Assembly: GCA_035942915.1 (NCBI GenBank)
Contig: DASZCR010000265.1
Span: forward strand, 1-41,975
DNA length: 41,975 nucleotides
DNA from: DASZCR01 sp035942915
Lineage (GTDB): Bacteria > Acidobacteriota > Blastocatellia > Pyrinomonadales > Pyrinomonadaceae
Direction: 5' to 3'
This document shows positions 24,968 through 33,605 of the stretch, piece by piece; position 1 is the stretch's first letter, and each line of letters opens with the position of its first letter. The translations under genes and the position numbers were made by a program. Below the pieces are notes generated by a model. It was not told the DNA's origin and did not search any database. It saw only the letters and a program-made list of their open reading frames with translations.

Positions 24968-26251
24968 ATGAGACGCTGGACGTTTGGACTGATAATCGTG
25001 GTCGCCGTGGGGGCGGTCTGCGCGCTGTGGCTGACGCCGGGACGCGCACAGACCACCATCTTGAGCGAAGGATTCGAGGCCGGAGGCAAAACCAGTTACG
25101 CTGCCGGAACGGTGGCGCTCGGCTCCGGGCAGTGGCAGATGAACGAAGCTCTGACGGGCAACCTCAGCACCGACCGCAAGACCGGCGCATTCGCCGCGCG
25201 CGTCCGTGAGACAGGTATCGTGCGGATGAACTTCAACGTGGCGAGCGCCGGGACGGTCTCCGTCGAGCACGCCAAGTTCGGCACGGACGCCAACAGCAGT
25301 TGGGAGTTGTGGCAATCAACGAACAACGGCGGCGCATGGTCGAAGGTCGGCTCGACCGTGAGTACCACTTCGACCACCTTGCAGACCGCCACCTTCACCG
25401 TCAATTCTTCGACGGCCATCCGCTTCGAGTTCCGCAAAGTGTCGGGCGGCGCGGCGCGTCTCAATCTCGACAACATACAGATAACAGCCTTCACCTCACC
25501 GACCCCGACCCCGACGCCGACGCCCACGACGAGCGTCCACCTGACGATGGGCAACCCTTCGGGAGCGGTCGCCGACCCGGTCAACTTCAGCAACTACCTG
25601 ATGGTCAAGACGCAGTACGCGCTGGCCTATCACAGAGACCTCGGCACGCCCGTCTGGACGAGTTGGCATCTCGACTCGTCTTGGCTCGGCTCGACGCCGC
25701 GACAGGACGACTTCCGCGCAGACACCACGCTGCCCGCCGGCTGGTATCAGGTGCAAGGCACAGACTATTCCGGCTCCGGCTACGACCGTGGACACATGAC
25801 GCCTTCGGCCGACCGCACGAAGACGGTTGCAGACAACTCTTCGACCTTCCTCATGACGAACATGATTCCGCAACTCCCGGCCAACAATCAGGGGCCTTGG
25901 GCGAGCCTCGAATCCTACTGTCGCACACTGGCCGGTCAGGGCAACGAACTCTACATCGTCTCCGGCGGCTACGGCACGCAGGGCACTATCGCCGCCGGTC
26001 ACGTCACCGTGCCTTCGCAGACGTGGAAGGTCATCATCGTCATCCCCACAGGGACGGACGACCCTGCGCGCGTCACTTCGACGACGAGGACGATAGCCGT
26101 CATCATGCCCAACTCCGGCACGATTAACAGCGATTGGCGCACCTATCGCGTCAGCGTTGACCAGGTCGAGGCGCTGACAGGCTTCGACTTCTTCTCCAAC
26201 GTCGCAGACTCGGCCGAGAACCTCATCGAGGCGCTCGTCGATAATCAGTGA
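24968..26251 (+). CDS. Secreted NucA/NUC1-type DNA/RNA non-specific endonuclease
   Basis: The 427-residue protein has a signal peptide (RRWTFGLIIVVAVGAVCAL, likely cut near GRAQ). A beta-rich N-terminal domain (about 30-175) looks like a carbohydrate- or surface-binding jelly roll. A Thr-Pro linker (SPTPTPTPTPTTS) leads to the nuclease domain. That domain has the beta-beta-alpha-metal site GYDRGHMTPSADR (271-283), with His276 as general base, and MTNMIPQ with Asn298 as metal ligand. The enzyme should degrade DNA and RNA outside the cell, for nutrients or biofilm DNA. GAAAGGA lies before the ATG. The NuiA-like inhibitor is encoded divergently. Confidence 0.92.
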   Translation: MRRWTFGLIIVVAVGAVCALWLTPGRAQTTILSEGFEAGGKTSYAAGTVALGSGQWQMNEALTGNLSTDRKTGAFAARVRETGIVRMNFNVASAGTVSVEHAKFGTDANSSWELWQSTNNGGAWSKVGSTVSTTSTTLQTATFTVNSSTAIRFEFRKVSGGAARLNLDNIQITAFTSPTPTPTPTPTTSVHLTMGNPSGAVADPVNFSNYLMVKTQYALAYHRDLGTPVWTSWHLDSSWLGSTPRQDDFRADTTLPAGWYQVQGTDYSGSGYDRGHMTPSADRTKTVADNSSTFLMTNMIPQLPANNQGPWASLESYCRTLAGQGNELYIVSGGYGTQGTIAAGHVTVPSQTWKVIIVIPTGTDDPARVTSTTRTIAVIMPNSGTINSDWRTYRVSVDQVEALTGFDFFSNVADSAENLIEALVDNQ

Positions 26252-26286
26252 GCCGTCGTCTCGTCGCTGCGAAATGGGAGTCACAT

Positions 26287-26326
26287 GCGCCCGCGCCGGT
26301 CTGGTTACAGAAGCCTGCGCGGGCGC
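26287..26326. terminator. GC-rich hairpin after the nuclease gene
   Basis: A 10-bp perfect GC stem (26287-26296 with 26317-26326) closes a 20-nt loop, 35 nt after the nuclease stop. It probably ends the nuclease transcript, although only TATAATT follows. The right arm lies in the spacer of the promoter for the next gene. Confidence 0.55.
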
Positions 26327-26333
26327 GTATAAT
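26304..26333 (+). promoter_or_regulatory. Sigma-70 promoter of the acetyltransferase gene
   Basis: GTTACA (26304-26309) and a perfect TATAAT (26328-26333) are 18 nt apart, about 30 nt before the acetyltransferase start. The -10 is the best in the window. Confidence 0.55.
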
Positions 26334-26364
26334 TCGGCGCACCGGAGTCTGTGACAGAGTGTCG

Positions 26365-26808
26365 ATGAAAGTACGTCCTATCGAGCAGAGAGAGGCGGCG
26401 GACTGGGAGCGGATGCGAAAGGCTTTGTGGCCGTCGGCCGAGGCCGACCACGCGCGCGACATCGTGCGCTTCTTCGAGGGCGAGCGCGACAATCCGTCGG
26501 AGGTGCTCGTCGCGCTCGCAGACGAGGGGCAGCCCGTCGGCTTCGCCGAACTCTCTATTCGTCCATACGCAGAAGGGTGCGAGACAAGGCGCGTCGCCTA
26601 TCTCGAAGGCTGGTTCGTCGAAAGCGCGCACCGGCGCAGAGGCGTCGGGCGTGCGCTCGTCGCGGCGGCCGAAGCGTGGGGGCGCGCTCAAGGTTGCACC
26701 GAGTTTGCATCCGACACGGAGTTGCATAACGAAGTGAGCGCGACCGCGCACGCTGCGCTCGGCTTCGAGGAGGTTGAGCGCATCATCTGTTTCAGGAAAG
26801 AACTGTAA
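26365..26808 (+). CDS. GNAT acetyltransferase resembling aminoglycoside AAC(6')
   Basis: The ATG at 26365 gives 147 residues, the normal size of AAC(6')-I enzymes. The motifs match that family: LWPSAEADH near the N-terminus, AYLEGWFV (78-85), the acetyl-CoA loop RRRGVGRA (90-97), GCTEFASD (110-117) and the end ALGFEEVERIICFRKEL. AAC(6') enzymes acetylate the 6'-amino group of kanamycin-type aminoglycosides in the cytosol. Environmental members may act on other amines, so resistance is not certain. It has its own promoter and no mobile-element signs nearby. Confidence 0.85.
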   Translation: MKVRPIEQREAADWERMRKALWPSAEADHARDIVRFFEGERDNPSEVLVALADEGQPVGFAELSIRPYAEGCETRRVAYLEGWFVESAHRRRGVGRALVAAAEAWGRAQGCTEFASDTELHNEVSATAHAALGFEEVERIICFRKEL

Positions 26809-26907
26809 CGAGTCGCGGCCGACGGCGCGCGTGAGCAGAGACCTGTCGCGGGTCGTTGGAGTATGATGACGGGTGAATTAATCTCTCGCGGGAGGATTTT
26901 TGACGAC

Positions 26908-27324
26908 ATGGACACGTTATTTCATCTGGCCTTTCCCGTCCACGACCTCGGAGCGGCGCGCGAGTTTTACGGGGGCGTGCTCGGCTGCCCCGAAGGCCGC
27001 AGCTCTGACCACTGGATAGACTTCAACCTCTACGGACATCAGATTGTCGCGCACCTGCGACCGGGCAAAGCGGGCGTCGTGCATTCCAATGCGGTTGATA
27101 ACCGCGACGTTCCCGTCCCTCATTTCGGAGTCATTCTGGAAATGGAGCAGTTTCGTCAACTGGCCGAGAGGACGCGGCGCGCGGGCATCGAGTTCATCAT
27201 CGAGCCTTACGTGCGCTTTGAGGGAGAGGTGGGCGAGCAGGCCACGATGTTCTTCCTCGACCCAAGCGGGAACGCGCTTGAGTTCAAGGCCTTCGCCGAC
27301 AGGTCGCAGGTCTTCGCCAAGTAG
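26908..27324 (+). CDS. VOC family (glyoxalase/dioxygenase fold) protein
   Basis: The ATG at 26908, behind GGGAGGA, gives 138 residues; an upstream ATG at 26863 would add 15 unlikely residues. The paired beta-alpha-beta-beta-beta pattern of the VOC fold is plain: LFHLAFPVHDLGAAREFYG at the start and FFLDPSGNALEFKAF at the end. Metal ligands are likely the early His (FHLAF) and the late Glu (LEFKAF). The family includes glyoxalases, fosfomycin and bleomycin resistance proteins and ring-cleavage dioxygenases; the substrate here is unknown. It is followed by the haem monooxygenase gene after 30 nt. Confidence 0.87.
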   Translation: MDTLFHLAFPVHDLGAAREFYGGVLGCPEGRSSDHWIDFNLYGHQIVAHLRPGKAGVVHSNAVDNRDVPVPHFGVILEMEQFRQLAERTRRAGIEFIIEPYVRFEGEVGEQATMFFLDPSGNALEFKAFADRSQVFAK

Positions 27325-27354
27325 CCGATGCTTTTTGCGTCGAAGGAGAGGTGA

Positions 27355-27711
27355 ATGATAACGGTCGCCAATCGCATCTACGTCAATCCAGAATACGCCG
27401 ACGCCTTCGAGGCACGCTTTCGCGAGCGCGCCGGACTCGTCGATAAGATGCCCGGCTTCGTCTCGAATCAGGTGTTGCGCCCGGTCAACGAAGGCGACCC
27501 TTACGTGGTCTTCACCATCTGGCAGAGCCGGCAGGACTTTCTCAACTGGGTACGTTCAGACGAGTTCGTCAAAGGCCACGCGCAATCGGGCACTCTCCCG
27601 AAGGAGGCTTTCACGCGCGCCAACGCGCTCGAAATGCACGAAGTCATTCAAGACTCGACGCGACCGGAGCTTGAGCCGGAGCCGCCGGGCGGCCCCTTCA
27701 AGATGCACTGA
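27355..27711 (+). CDS. IsdG-like haem-degrading / ABM-domain monooxygenase
   Basis: The 118-residue protein has the dimeric alpha/beta-barrel ABM fold. The IsdG-type catalytic triad can be traced as Asn6 (VANRIYV), Trp65 (FLNWVRSD) and His75 (VKGHAQS). The spacing matches IsdG and HmoB, which open haem and release iron in the cytosol. That favours haem breakdown over an antibiotic-synthesis monooxygenase. A Pro/Glu-rich tail (PELEPEPPGGP) extends past the fold. GGAGAGG lies just before the ATG. The release-factor-like gene starts 2 nt after its stop. Confidence 0.83.
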   Translation: MITVANRIYVNPEYADAFEARFRERAGLVDKMPGFVSNQVLRPVNEGDPYVVFTIWQSRQDFLNWVRSDEFVKGHAQSGTLPKEAFTRANALEMHEVIQDSTRPELEPEPPGGPFKMH

Positions 27712-27713
27712 AT

Positions 27714-28061
27714 ATGTGGGCGCTGCCGGAGTCCGACGAAGACCTGCTCGCCGTGTGCGAGGTGGAGACCTTTCGCGCGAGCGGCCCCGGCGGACAACAC
27801 GTCAACAAGACGGAGACGGCCGTGCGCCTGCGCCATCTGCCGACGGGCATCGTCGTCACGTGCCGCGAGTCGCGCAGCCAGTATCGCAACAAGGCCGTCT
27901 GCCTGCGCAAACTGCGCGAGGCCGTGGCGCGCCTGAACGAACGGCAGACGCCGCGCCTGCCGACGCGCCCGACGCGCGCCTCGAAAGAACGAAAGCTCGA
28001 AGCTAAAGCCCGCCGCGCACACGTCAAGAAACTGCGCGCCAAGCCTGCCGCCGACGACTGA
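27714..28061 (+). CDS. ArfB-like peptidyl-tRNA hydrolase / release-factor-like protein
   Basis: The 115-residue protein has the GGQ catalytic motif (RASGPGGQHVNKTETAV) that hydrolyses peptidyl-tRNA. It lacks the stop-codon-reading domains of RF1 and RF2. The basic tail (LPTRPTRASKERKLEAKARR) is very like that of ArfB (YaeJ), which enters the empty mRNA channel of stalled ribosomes. It is about 25 residues shorter than E. coli ArfB, mainly between the GGQ domain and the tail. The likely role is rescue of ribosomes on mRNAs without stop codons. It sits 2 nt after the IsdG-like gene. Confidence 0.87.
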   Translation: MWALPESDEDLLAVCEVETFRASGPGGQHVNKTETAVRLRHLPTGIVVTCRESRSQYRNKAVCLRKLREAVARLNERQTPRLPTRPTRASKERKLEAKARRAHVKKLRAKPAADD

Positions 28062-28538
28062 CGACAAAGCACTCACGCGCCGCTTCACTGACGATGCACC
28101 CGCTTCTTGTCTCCATCCTCTCATCCATCAACACCGTCTCGCTCACGTGTGTTATAGTAACAACCCTGCCACACGGTTTATCCGCAGTCTCGACGCAAAC
28201 ATCCGTGAGTGTGTGAGAGACGACAGTGGCAGCAGCAGGAAAAAGCTCTAAGAATCTATCGGCGGGGGCTTGTGACATCTCACTCGTCAAAGCCCTGAGA
28301 CAACCTTTAACGCTGCCGACGCCTCACGCCTCATCAGTCATCCGTAGGCGTCCGTAAGCTTAACGCTCCATCAATCACCGTTCTCGCGCATCTTGAATAG
28401 CTGCGGCGCGTGCCCCATCAGGCGAAGAGCGCCGCGTGTGCAGGGACGCCTTCGAGACTGGCGCAGTCTCAACGTCTCCGCGCAGGAAGAGCTGCGGCGT
28501 GTGGGTGATTGATTGGAGGTCAGGGAGCGAGAGGCCAC
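28062..28538. other. Gene-free 477-bp stretch with a small hairpin
   Basis: No credible gene is seen. It contains TATAGT (28153-28158) without a good -35 and a perfect 7-bp palindrome with a 3-nt loop (28454-28460 with 28464-28470). The word AGCTGCGGCG recurs at about 28399 and 28490. The plus-strand PilZ-like gene follows, so its promoter is probably here. Confidence 0.4.
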
Positions 28539-28895
28539 ATGGCTGATGTCACCATCACACAGAAGAGGGAAGCCGAGCGCGTCCGCGCGTTCGAGAAGAT
28601 TTACTTCCGCGTCGAGGACTCGCCCGAATACTGGGGCGTCATCACCAGCCTCAGCACCAAAGGCTGCTTCGTGCAACCGTGCGTCGATGAGGGACGCGCC
28701 AATCTGCGCATCAGCCTCCGCATTCACCTGCCCGTCAACGAGGCGGGCGTGGCCGAACCGCAAGTTGTGCGCGGCAGGGTCATGTACTGCATGCTGAAGG
28801 TCGGGATGGGCGTACAGTTCGAGGAACTCTCTGAAGTGGAAGCCGCAGGCATCCGGCGCATGGTCGAGTATTATCGCGGACTCTCCATGCGATAA
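28539..28895 (+). CDS. PilZ-like domain protein
   Basis: The ATG at 28539, behind GAGAGG, gives 118 residues. The layout fits a small PilZ domain: an Arg-rich start (REAERVRAFEKIYFRVED), a central TSLSTKGCFVQ equivalent to the DxSxxG motif, and a last segment GVQFEELSEVEAAGIRRMVE typical of PilZ C-termini. The second-strand Asp is replaced by Thr, so binding of cyclic di-GMP is uncertain. It stands alone between gene-poor stretches. A link to the pilus genes 10 kb away is only suggestive. Confidence 0.65.
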   Translation: MADVTITQKREAERVRAFEKIYFRVEDSPEYWGVITSLSTKGCFVQPCVDEGRANLRISLRIHLPVNEAGVAEPQVVRGRVMYCMLKVGMGVQFEELSEVEAAGIRRMVEYYRGLSMR

Positions 28896-29069
28896 AGCAT
28901 CACGCAGACCGGGCTGGCCGACGCCGCTCTGTCATCCGCCGCGCCGCGACAGAGAGGCGCACGACGACGACCGAAAGCTTGATGTCAACGCTCGTCCTGC
29001 GCCATCATCTCGTCGCGCTTGGCGCGTGCGGCCGGAGTGTTTCCGGCGGCGCGCGGCCGACTGAAATCT

Positions 29070-29669
29070 ATGAAGGCGAGACGTTGGGCCAGCAACGTGA
29101 AGAACACTCTCGGTCGCGGCATATTTCCGCACGAGATATCGTTCTTCCTCGACCTCCCCTGGCGTCACCTCATGCTCACGCCACGGCAACTCGTCGCACG
29201 ACTCGCGCTCTCGCCCACGAGCCGCGTGCTTGAAGTGGGCGCAGGCTCCGGCTTCTACAGCGTCGAGGTCGCGCGCACGGTTTCAGCAGGCCACCTCGAA
29301 CTGCTCGACGTTCAACCTGAGATGCTCGACAAGGCGCGACGCAAACTCGAAGCGCAAGGCTTGTCCAACGTCGGATACACGCACGCCGACGCCGGGCGTC
29401 TACCATTTCCGGCGGACTCCTTTGACGCGCTCTTTCTCGTCGCCGTTCTGGGAGAAGTGGCGAACGGGAAAGCTTTTTTGCACGAAGCCCGTCGCGTCCT
29501 GAAACCGTCAGGCATCCTCTCCATCAGCGAGCATCTCCCTGACCCGGACTTTTCCAGATTCCCCAAACTCAAACGGCTCGTCGAAACAGAAGGCTTCGCC
29601 TTGTCCGCACGTCACGGCGCACCTTGGAGCTACACCGCCAACTTCAGGAAAGCACACCCGGCCGCTTAA
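29070..29669 (+). CDS. Class I SAM-dependent methyltransferase
   Basis: The ATG at 29070 gives 199 residues; a TTG at 29019 would add 17. No good ribosome site is seen for either. Motif I is clear (RVLEVGAGSGFYSVE), followed by an acidic residue in LLDVQPEM, a motif near HADAGRLPFPADSFDA and RRVLKPSGILSISE. This is the Methyltransf_11 pattern. The N-terminal GRGIFPHEISFFLDLPWR segment may contact a lipid or membrane. The substrate is unknown. Its stop overlaps the next methyltransferase start (TAATG), so the two are coupled. Confidence 0.85.
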   Translation: MKARRWASNVKNTLGRGIFPHEISFFLDLPWRHLMLTPRQLVARLALSPTSRVLEVGAGSGFYSVEVARTVSAGHLELLDVQPEMLDKARRKLEAQGLSNVGYTHADAGRLPFPADSFDALFLVAVLGEVANGKAFLHEARRVLKPSGILSISEHLPDPDFSRFPKLKRLVETEGFALSARHGAPWSYTANFRKAHPAA

Positions 29670-30367
29670 TGAGCCACTCAAGACAAACACTGGAATCGAT
29701 TCAATCCGATTTTGACCGGATTGCCTTGCTCTCCGGCGACGACTGGAATCATAACGCGTATTATCACGGATATTTGCTCAGCCAGATTCCCGAACACTGC
29801 CGACACATTCTGGAAATCGGCTGCGGCACGGGAGAGTTCTCCCGGCTGCTCGCAGGGCGTGCCGCAAGTGTTCTCGCCGTAGATTTATCTCCGCAGATGA
29901 TTCGTCTTGCACAGCAACGCTCAAAACTTTATCCGAATATCGCGTTCGTTGAGGGCGACGTGATGACCTATCCGCTCGCGGATAATCAGTTCGATTGCAT
30001 TGCGACGCTGACGACGATTCATCATCTGCCCATCGAAAGCATCCTGAGAAAAATACGACGCGCCTTGAAGCCGGGAGGTGTCTTCGTTTGCCTCGACCTC
30101 TACCGGCGCTCCAACTTCAACGACCTGCTTTTTGACAGTCTCGCTTATCCTGCGAGTCTCCTGCTCAGGTTGATAAAAACCGGAAGGCTACACCCGCCGA
30201 GAGCAGTGCGCGAGGCGTATGCCGAGCATGGAAAAACAGATACCTATCTCACGTTGTCGCAGATTGAGCAGGTTTGCGCGGACATCCTGCCCGGCGCACT
30301 GATAAGCAGACATCTCTTCTGGCGCTACTCCATCGTTTGGAGAAAAGAGAACGCCGACCGGGGATGA
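29669..30367 (+). CDS. Second SAM-dependent methyltransferase
   Basis: The ATG at 29669 shares one base with the previous stop and gives 232 residues. Motif I is ILEIGCGTGEFSRLL, followed by VLAVDLSPQMI, FVEGDVMTYPL and IRRALKPGGVFVCLDLY. These are standard for small-molecule or lipid methyltransferases of the UbiE/Methyltransf_11 type. A sample of its sequence (29941-30000) is 55% GC, lower than most neighbours, so it may be of different origin from the first methyltransferase. The SF1 helicase gene starts 100 nt downstream. Confidence 0.86.
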   Translation: MSHSRQTLESIQSDFDRIALLSGDDWNHNAYYHGYLLSQIPEHCRHILEIGCGTGEFSRLLAGRAASVLAVDLSPQMIRLAQQRSKLYPNIAFVEGDVMTYPLADNQFDCIATLTTIHHLPIESILRKIRRALKPGGVFVCLDLYRRSNFNDLLFDSLAYPASLLLRLIKTGRLHPPRAVREAYAEHGKTDTYLTLSQIEQVCADILPGALISRHLFWRYSIVWRKENADRG

Positions 30368-30466
30368 CGCCGCCGGATGGCCGATGCCAGAGGTTTCATT
30401 TGAAAGGGCTGCCCGACGAGTCGGCGAGGCCAAACGCGTGAGGCCGTATCAGCAGTGGTCAATTAC

Positions 30467-33400
30467 ATGAAAAAGGCGGCCGTCGTTGATTATTGGCGCG
30501 CTGTTGAACTCTTCTCGCCGCAAAATGTCCCGCGCGTTGCTCCGCACGACTTCGCCGAGCCGGTCTTCTCCGCCAACGAAGTCACGGCGCTTCCGTGGGA
30601 GCCATACCATCCACTGCGAACGCGCCGCACGCCGCACGGCACCTCCCGGCGCTTTCAAGTCTATTGCGGCATCTATCGCTTGCAGAAAGTCCGCAGCATA
30701 CTCGAAGACAAACTGGGGAAAGACCCGGAGTCCTTCGACGAGAGGGCAGACGGCGAAAGCTGCCTCTTTGCGTTCTCCGTGACGGACGACGGGCGACCTC
30801 TCTTTGATACTTTCGTCGTCTCCACCTGCGCGTGGGCGACGGGTCGAACGCTTCATCCGGGGCCGGAAAGCTCCGAGTGGCTCGTCGGCTTCGACGCTCT
30901 CGCCGTCAAACTGGCTGAGGGTTTCGCCGAGCGTCTCTCCGTTCTGCAAACGGACGAGCAAGGGTGGGAGTTAAAGGAGAAGGGATTCCAGATAGGCCGT
31001 CACGTCAACTACGGTCATCTCCTGCGCGAGACGGAGATAGTCGCCGAAGCATTAGGCGTGACGGAGCTTTCGGACGCGCTCGAAATTCGCATCAAGGCAG
31101 GACTCGTCGCTTCCAGAAAGAAGTATTCGGCAGACGAACAGGATTTTCTTAACAGCTTCTTTGTTAAAGACCTCCGCCGCGTAGCGGGAGAAATCCGCAA
31201 ACAGAATATCGGCGAAGGTCTCCGAAAATTTCTGGCCGACGATGATGAGCTTAATCCTTCCGCCCGGATAGATGTCCGAAAATCTGTGGAGACACTCTTT
31301 CGTCAACTCGCGCCGGGTCTGTTCCCGCAAGGGCGCTGGCCGAGCAAGGGGCATCATCCTTTAGTCTTCAGCCAGCAGTTCGCCGTCAACTCGATGGTGC
31401 AGGAACTCAGAGAAGGCTCCGGTCTTTTTGCCGTCAACGGCCCGCCGGGAACTGGAAAGACCACGCTGTTGCGGGATTTGATTGCTGCGGTCATCGTCGA
31501 GCGCGCTCTGCTGCTCGCCAAACTCGCGCGTCCTGAGTCTGCCTTCGCAGGAGAGCGGAGGTGGATGACCAATAGGTTCACGCGTGTCGTTTCGCTCTGG
31601 AAGGACGAGTTCAAAGCGTTTCAGATAGTCATCGCCTCGAACAATAACGGAGCGGTCGAAAACGTCACTCTAGAGATTCCCGGCAAAGATGCGGTTGACC
31701 GGGAGTGGTTCCCCTACGCAGACTATTTCCCTGAAATCGCAAGCGGCCTTATCGACCAGCCTGCATGGGCTTTGATAGCGGCGCGGTTGGGCAACAAGGC
31801 GAACCGGACAGAATTTCTTAGTCGCTTCTGGTACGGAGATACAGATGACGCCGTGAGTGATGCTGATGTCGCATCCGGTAACGGTTTCCTCTCCATTCTG
31901 AAGTCGGTCAATGTCGGGGCGGCGGATTGGAGCGAAGCGGTCAGGCGATTTCAAACAGCCCTCGCAGCAGAACGCCGACTGCGCGAGCAGCGCGAGAAGG
32001 CTTATCAGGCTTACATGGAGCTGTTCTCCTTAGAGCAGGAGATTTCAAAGATGGAAACGGCTCTGCGGGCATTAGAGGCCGGGAAGGAGGTCGAGTCAGG
32101 CAAACTCCTCGAAGCCGAGGCGGCTGAAAGAGAACTTGCTGCCGAGTTGGAAGAAGCGAAGAAGCGGCGTCTGGAACATCGGCAATTGCGACCCGGTTTT
32201 CTGGAAATTCTTCTTTCTATGGGGAAGACCTTTCGTGTGTGGAGGGCAAAGGACAATACTCTTGCAGCCCGGACGGATGATGCAGAGGAACGTTTCGACG
32301 AGGCTCGGAGGCGGACTGCTTCATGTCAGCGCAACCTTGACGGCGTCGAGCGCGAGTGGCGCAGTATGTCGTCGCAACTGGAACGAAAGCGACAGGCGGC
32401 TGCTGCAAGACGCGCGGAGTTGCGCGAGGCTGAGGTGCTTTTGGGAGAGTTTCTCCCCGCTGCGTCTACTTGGGAGACGAATGAGGAGGGACGTGAGCTT
32501 TCGTCCCCCTGGTCTGACCCCGTTTGGAATGAAGCACGCGCCAGAGTGTTTCTCGAAGCCCTCCGCCTGCATAAAGCCTTCATCGCCGCCAACGCCGAGC
32601 GGATGCGGAAAAGCTTACAGGGAGCGATGGACATCCTCGCAGGCACAGTGCCGGAAGCGGCACCACTCGAAGGCATTGAGGCGGCATGGACAACGTTGTT
32701 CTTCGTCATCCCTGTCATCTCCACGACGTTCGCCTCCTTCGACAGGCTCTTCTCTCATCTAGGCCGGGAGGCGTTGGGCTGGCTGCTCATTGACGAAGCC
32801 GGTCAGGCCGTCCCGCAGGCCGCTGCGGGTGCCATCTGGCGCGCGAAGCGCACGGTCGTCGTCGGCGACCCGCTGCAACTGGAACCGATTGTGACCCTCC
32901 CATTTACAGCCCAACAAGCCCTGCGACGGTACTATGATGTTGATGAAAGATGGTTGCCGGGCAATACCTCTGTGCAGCAACTCGGAGACCGTGCCAGCCG
33001 CTTAGGCACTTGGCTTCATTCACAGGATGCGCCCCTTTGGGTTGGCTCCCCGCTTCGCGTCCACAGGCGTTGCGACCGCCCGATGTTCGACATCTCCAAC
33101 GCGGTCGCTTACGACGGAATGATGGTCTTCGGCACAGCGCCGCATCCGGAGATAGATTTACCGTCGAGCGAATGGATAGACGTGTCGAGCGGAGAGTCGG
33201 AAGGCCACTGGATTCCCGCCGAAGGTCAGAGAGTTGAACTGCTCTTGCCAGACCTCATTAGCAGGGGGATAGCTCCGTGTGACATCTTTTTGATTTCTCC
33301 CTTTCGTGCCGTTGTCCGGCAACTGCGCCAGATTGCCGCACGCTTCGAGGGAGTCAAAGCCGGAACGATTCATACGGTGCAGGGGAAAGAAGCAACTGTC

Positions 33401-33604
33401 GTGATTCTGGTGCTCGGAGGCGACCCGAAGAAACCGGGAGCGAAACAATGGGCATCTGCGCGGCCGAATCTGATAAACGTTGCCGTGAGCCGCGCTCAGA
33501 GGAGACTCTACGTCATCGGGCACAAGGACTCATGGAAGCAATACCATTATTTCAAAGTAACAGAGGAACTTCTTAAGAGGGAAGAGAGTGTTTTCGACCA
33601 CTAA
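30467..33604 (+). CDS. Large SF1 (Upf1-like) helicase with inserted coiled coil
   Basis: The ATG at 30467 gives 1045 residues; a GTG four codons earlier is possible. About 300 N-terminal residues are unassigned (starting VVDYWRAVELFSPQNVPRV). The helicase core then begins with GPPGTGKTT (325-333). Motif II LLIDEAGQA (773-781) and motif III VVVGDPLQLEP (797-807) lie after a coiled-coil insertion (about 495-660). Motifs V (TIHTVQGKEATVV) and VI (NVAVSRAQRRLYVIG) end the core. It should move along DNA or RNA using ATP. Large helicases of this type occur in several phage-defence systems, but no specific system is recognised. A sample (31801-31860) is 50% GC. The stop is 1 nt before the next start. 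Confidence 0.88.
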   Translation: MKKAAVVDYWRAVELFSPQNVPRVAPHDFAEPVFSANEVTALPWEPYHPLRTRRTPHGTSRRFQVYCGIYRLQKVRSILEDKLGKDPESFDERADGESCLFAFSVTDDGRPLFDTFVVSTCAWATGRTLHPGPESSEWLVGFDALAVKLAEGFAERLSVLQTDEQGWELKEKGFQIGRHVNYGHLLRETEIVAEALGVTELSDALEIRIKAGLVASRKKYSADEQDFLNSFFVKDLRRVAGEIRKQNIGEGLRKFLADDDELNPSARIDVRKSVETLFRQLAPGLFPQGRWPSKGHHPLVFSQQFAVNSMVQELREGSGLFAVNGPPGTGKTTLLRDLIAAVIVERALLLAKLARPESAFAGERRWMTNRFTRVVSLWKDEFKAFQIVIASNNNGAVENVTLEIPGKDAVDREWFPYADYFPEIASGLIDQPAWALIAARLGNKANRTEFLSRFWYGDTDDAVSDADVASGNGFLSILKSVNVGAADWSEAVRRFQTALAAERRLREQREKAYQAYMELFSLEQEISKMETALRALEAGKEVESGKLLEAEAAERELAAELEEAKKRRLEHRQLRPGFLEILLSMGKTFRVWRAKDNTLAARTDDAEERFDEARRRTASCQRNLDGVEREWRSMSSQLERKRQAAAARRAELREAEVLLGEFLPAASTWETNEEGRELSSPWSDPVWNEARARVFLEALRLHKAFIAANAERMRKSLQGAMDILAGTVPEAAPLEGIEAAWTTLFFVIPVISTTFASFDRLFSHLGREALGWLLIDEAGQAVPQAAAGAIWRAKRTVVVGDPLQLEPIVTLPFTAQQALRRYYDVDERWLPGNTSVQQLGDRASRLGTWLHSQDAPLWVGSPLRVHRRCDRPMFDISNAVAYDGMMVFGTAPHPEIDLPSSEWIDVSSGESEGHWIPAEGQRVELLLPDLISRGIAPCDIFLISPFRAVVRQLRQIAARFEGVKAGTIHTVQGKEATVVILVLGGDPKKPGAKQWASARPNLINVAVSRAQRRLYVIGHKDSWKQYHYFKVTEELLKREESVFDH

Positions 33605-33605
33605 C

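Noticed and set aside
24968..26251. Nuclease plus inhibitor as a contact-dependent toxin-immunity pair
   Set aside because: The enzyme has a plain signal peptide and no toxin-delivery domain, and both proteins match the Anabaena NucA-NuiA pair, so a secreted nutritional nuclease is simpler.
28130..28160. TATAGT as a promoter -10
   Set aside because: No acceptable -35 lies 16-19 nt upstream and the next gene is almost 400 bp away.
28024..28290. 88-residue minus-strand frame after the ArfB-like gene
   Set aside because: No family resemblance, no ribosome site, and it overlaps the end of a well-supported gene.
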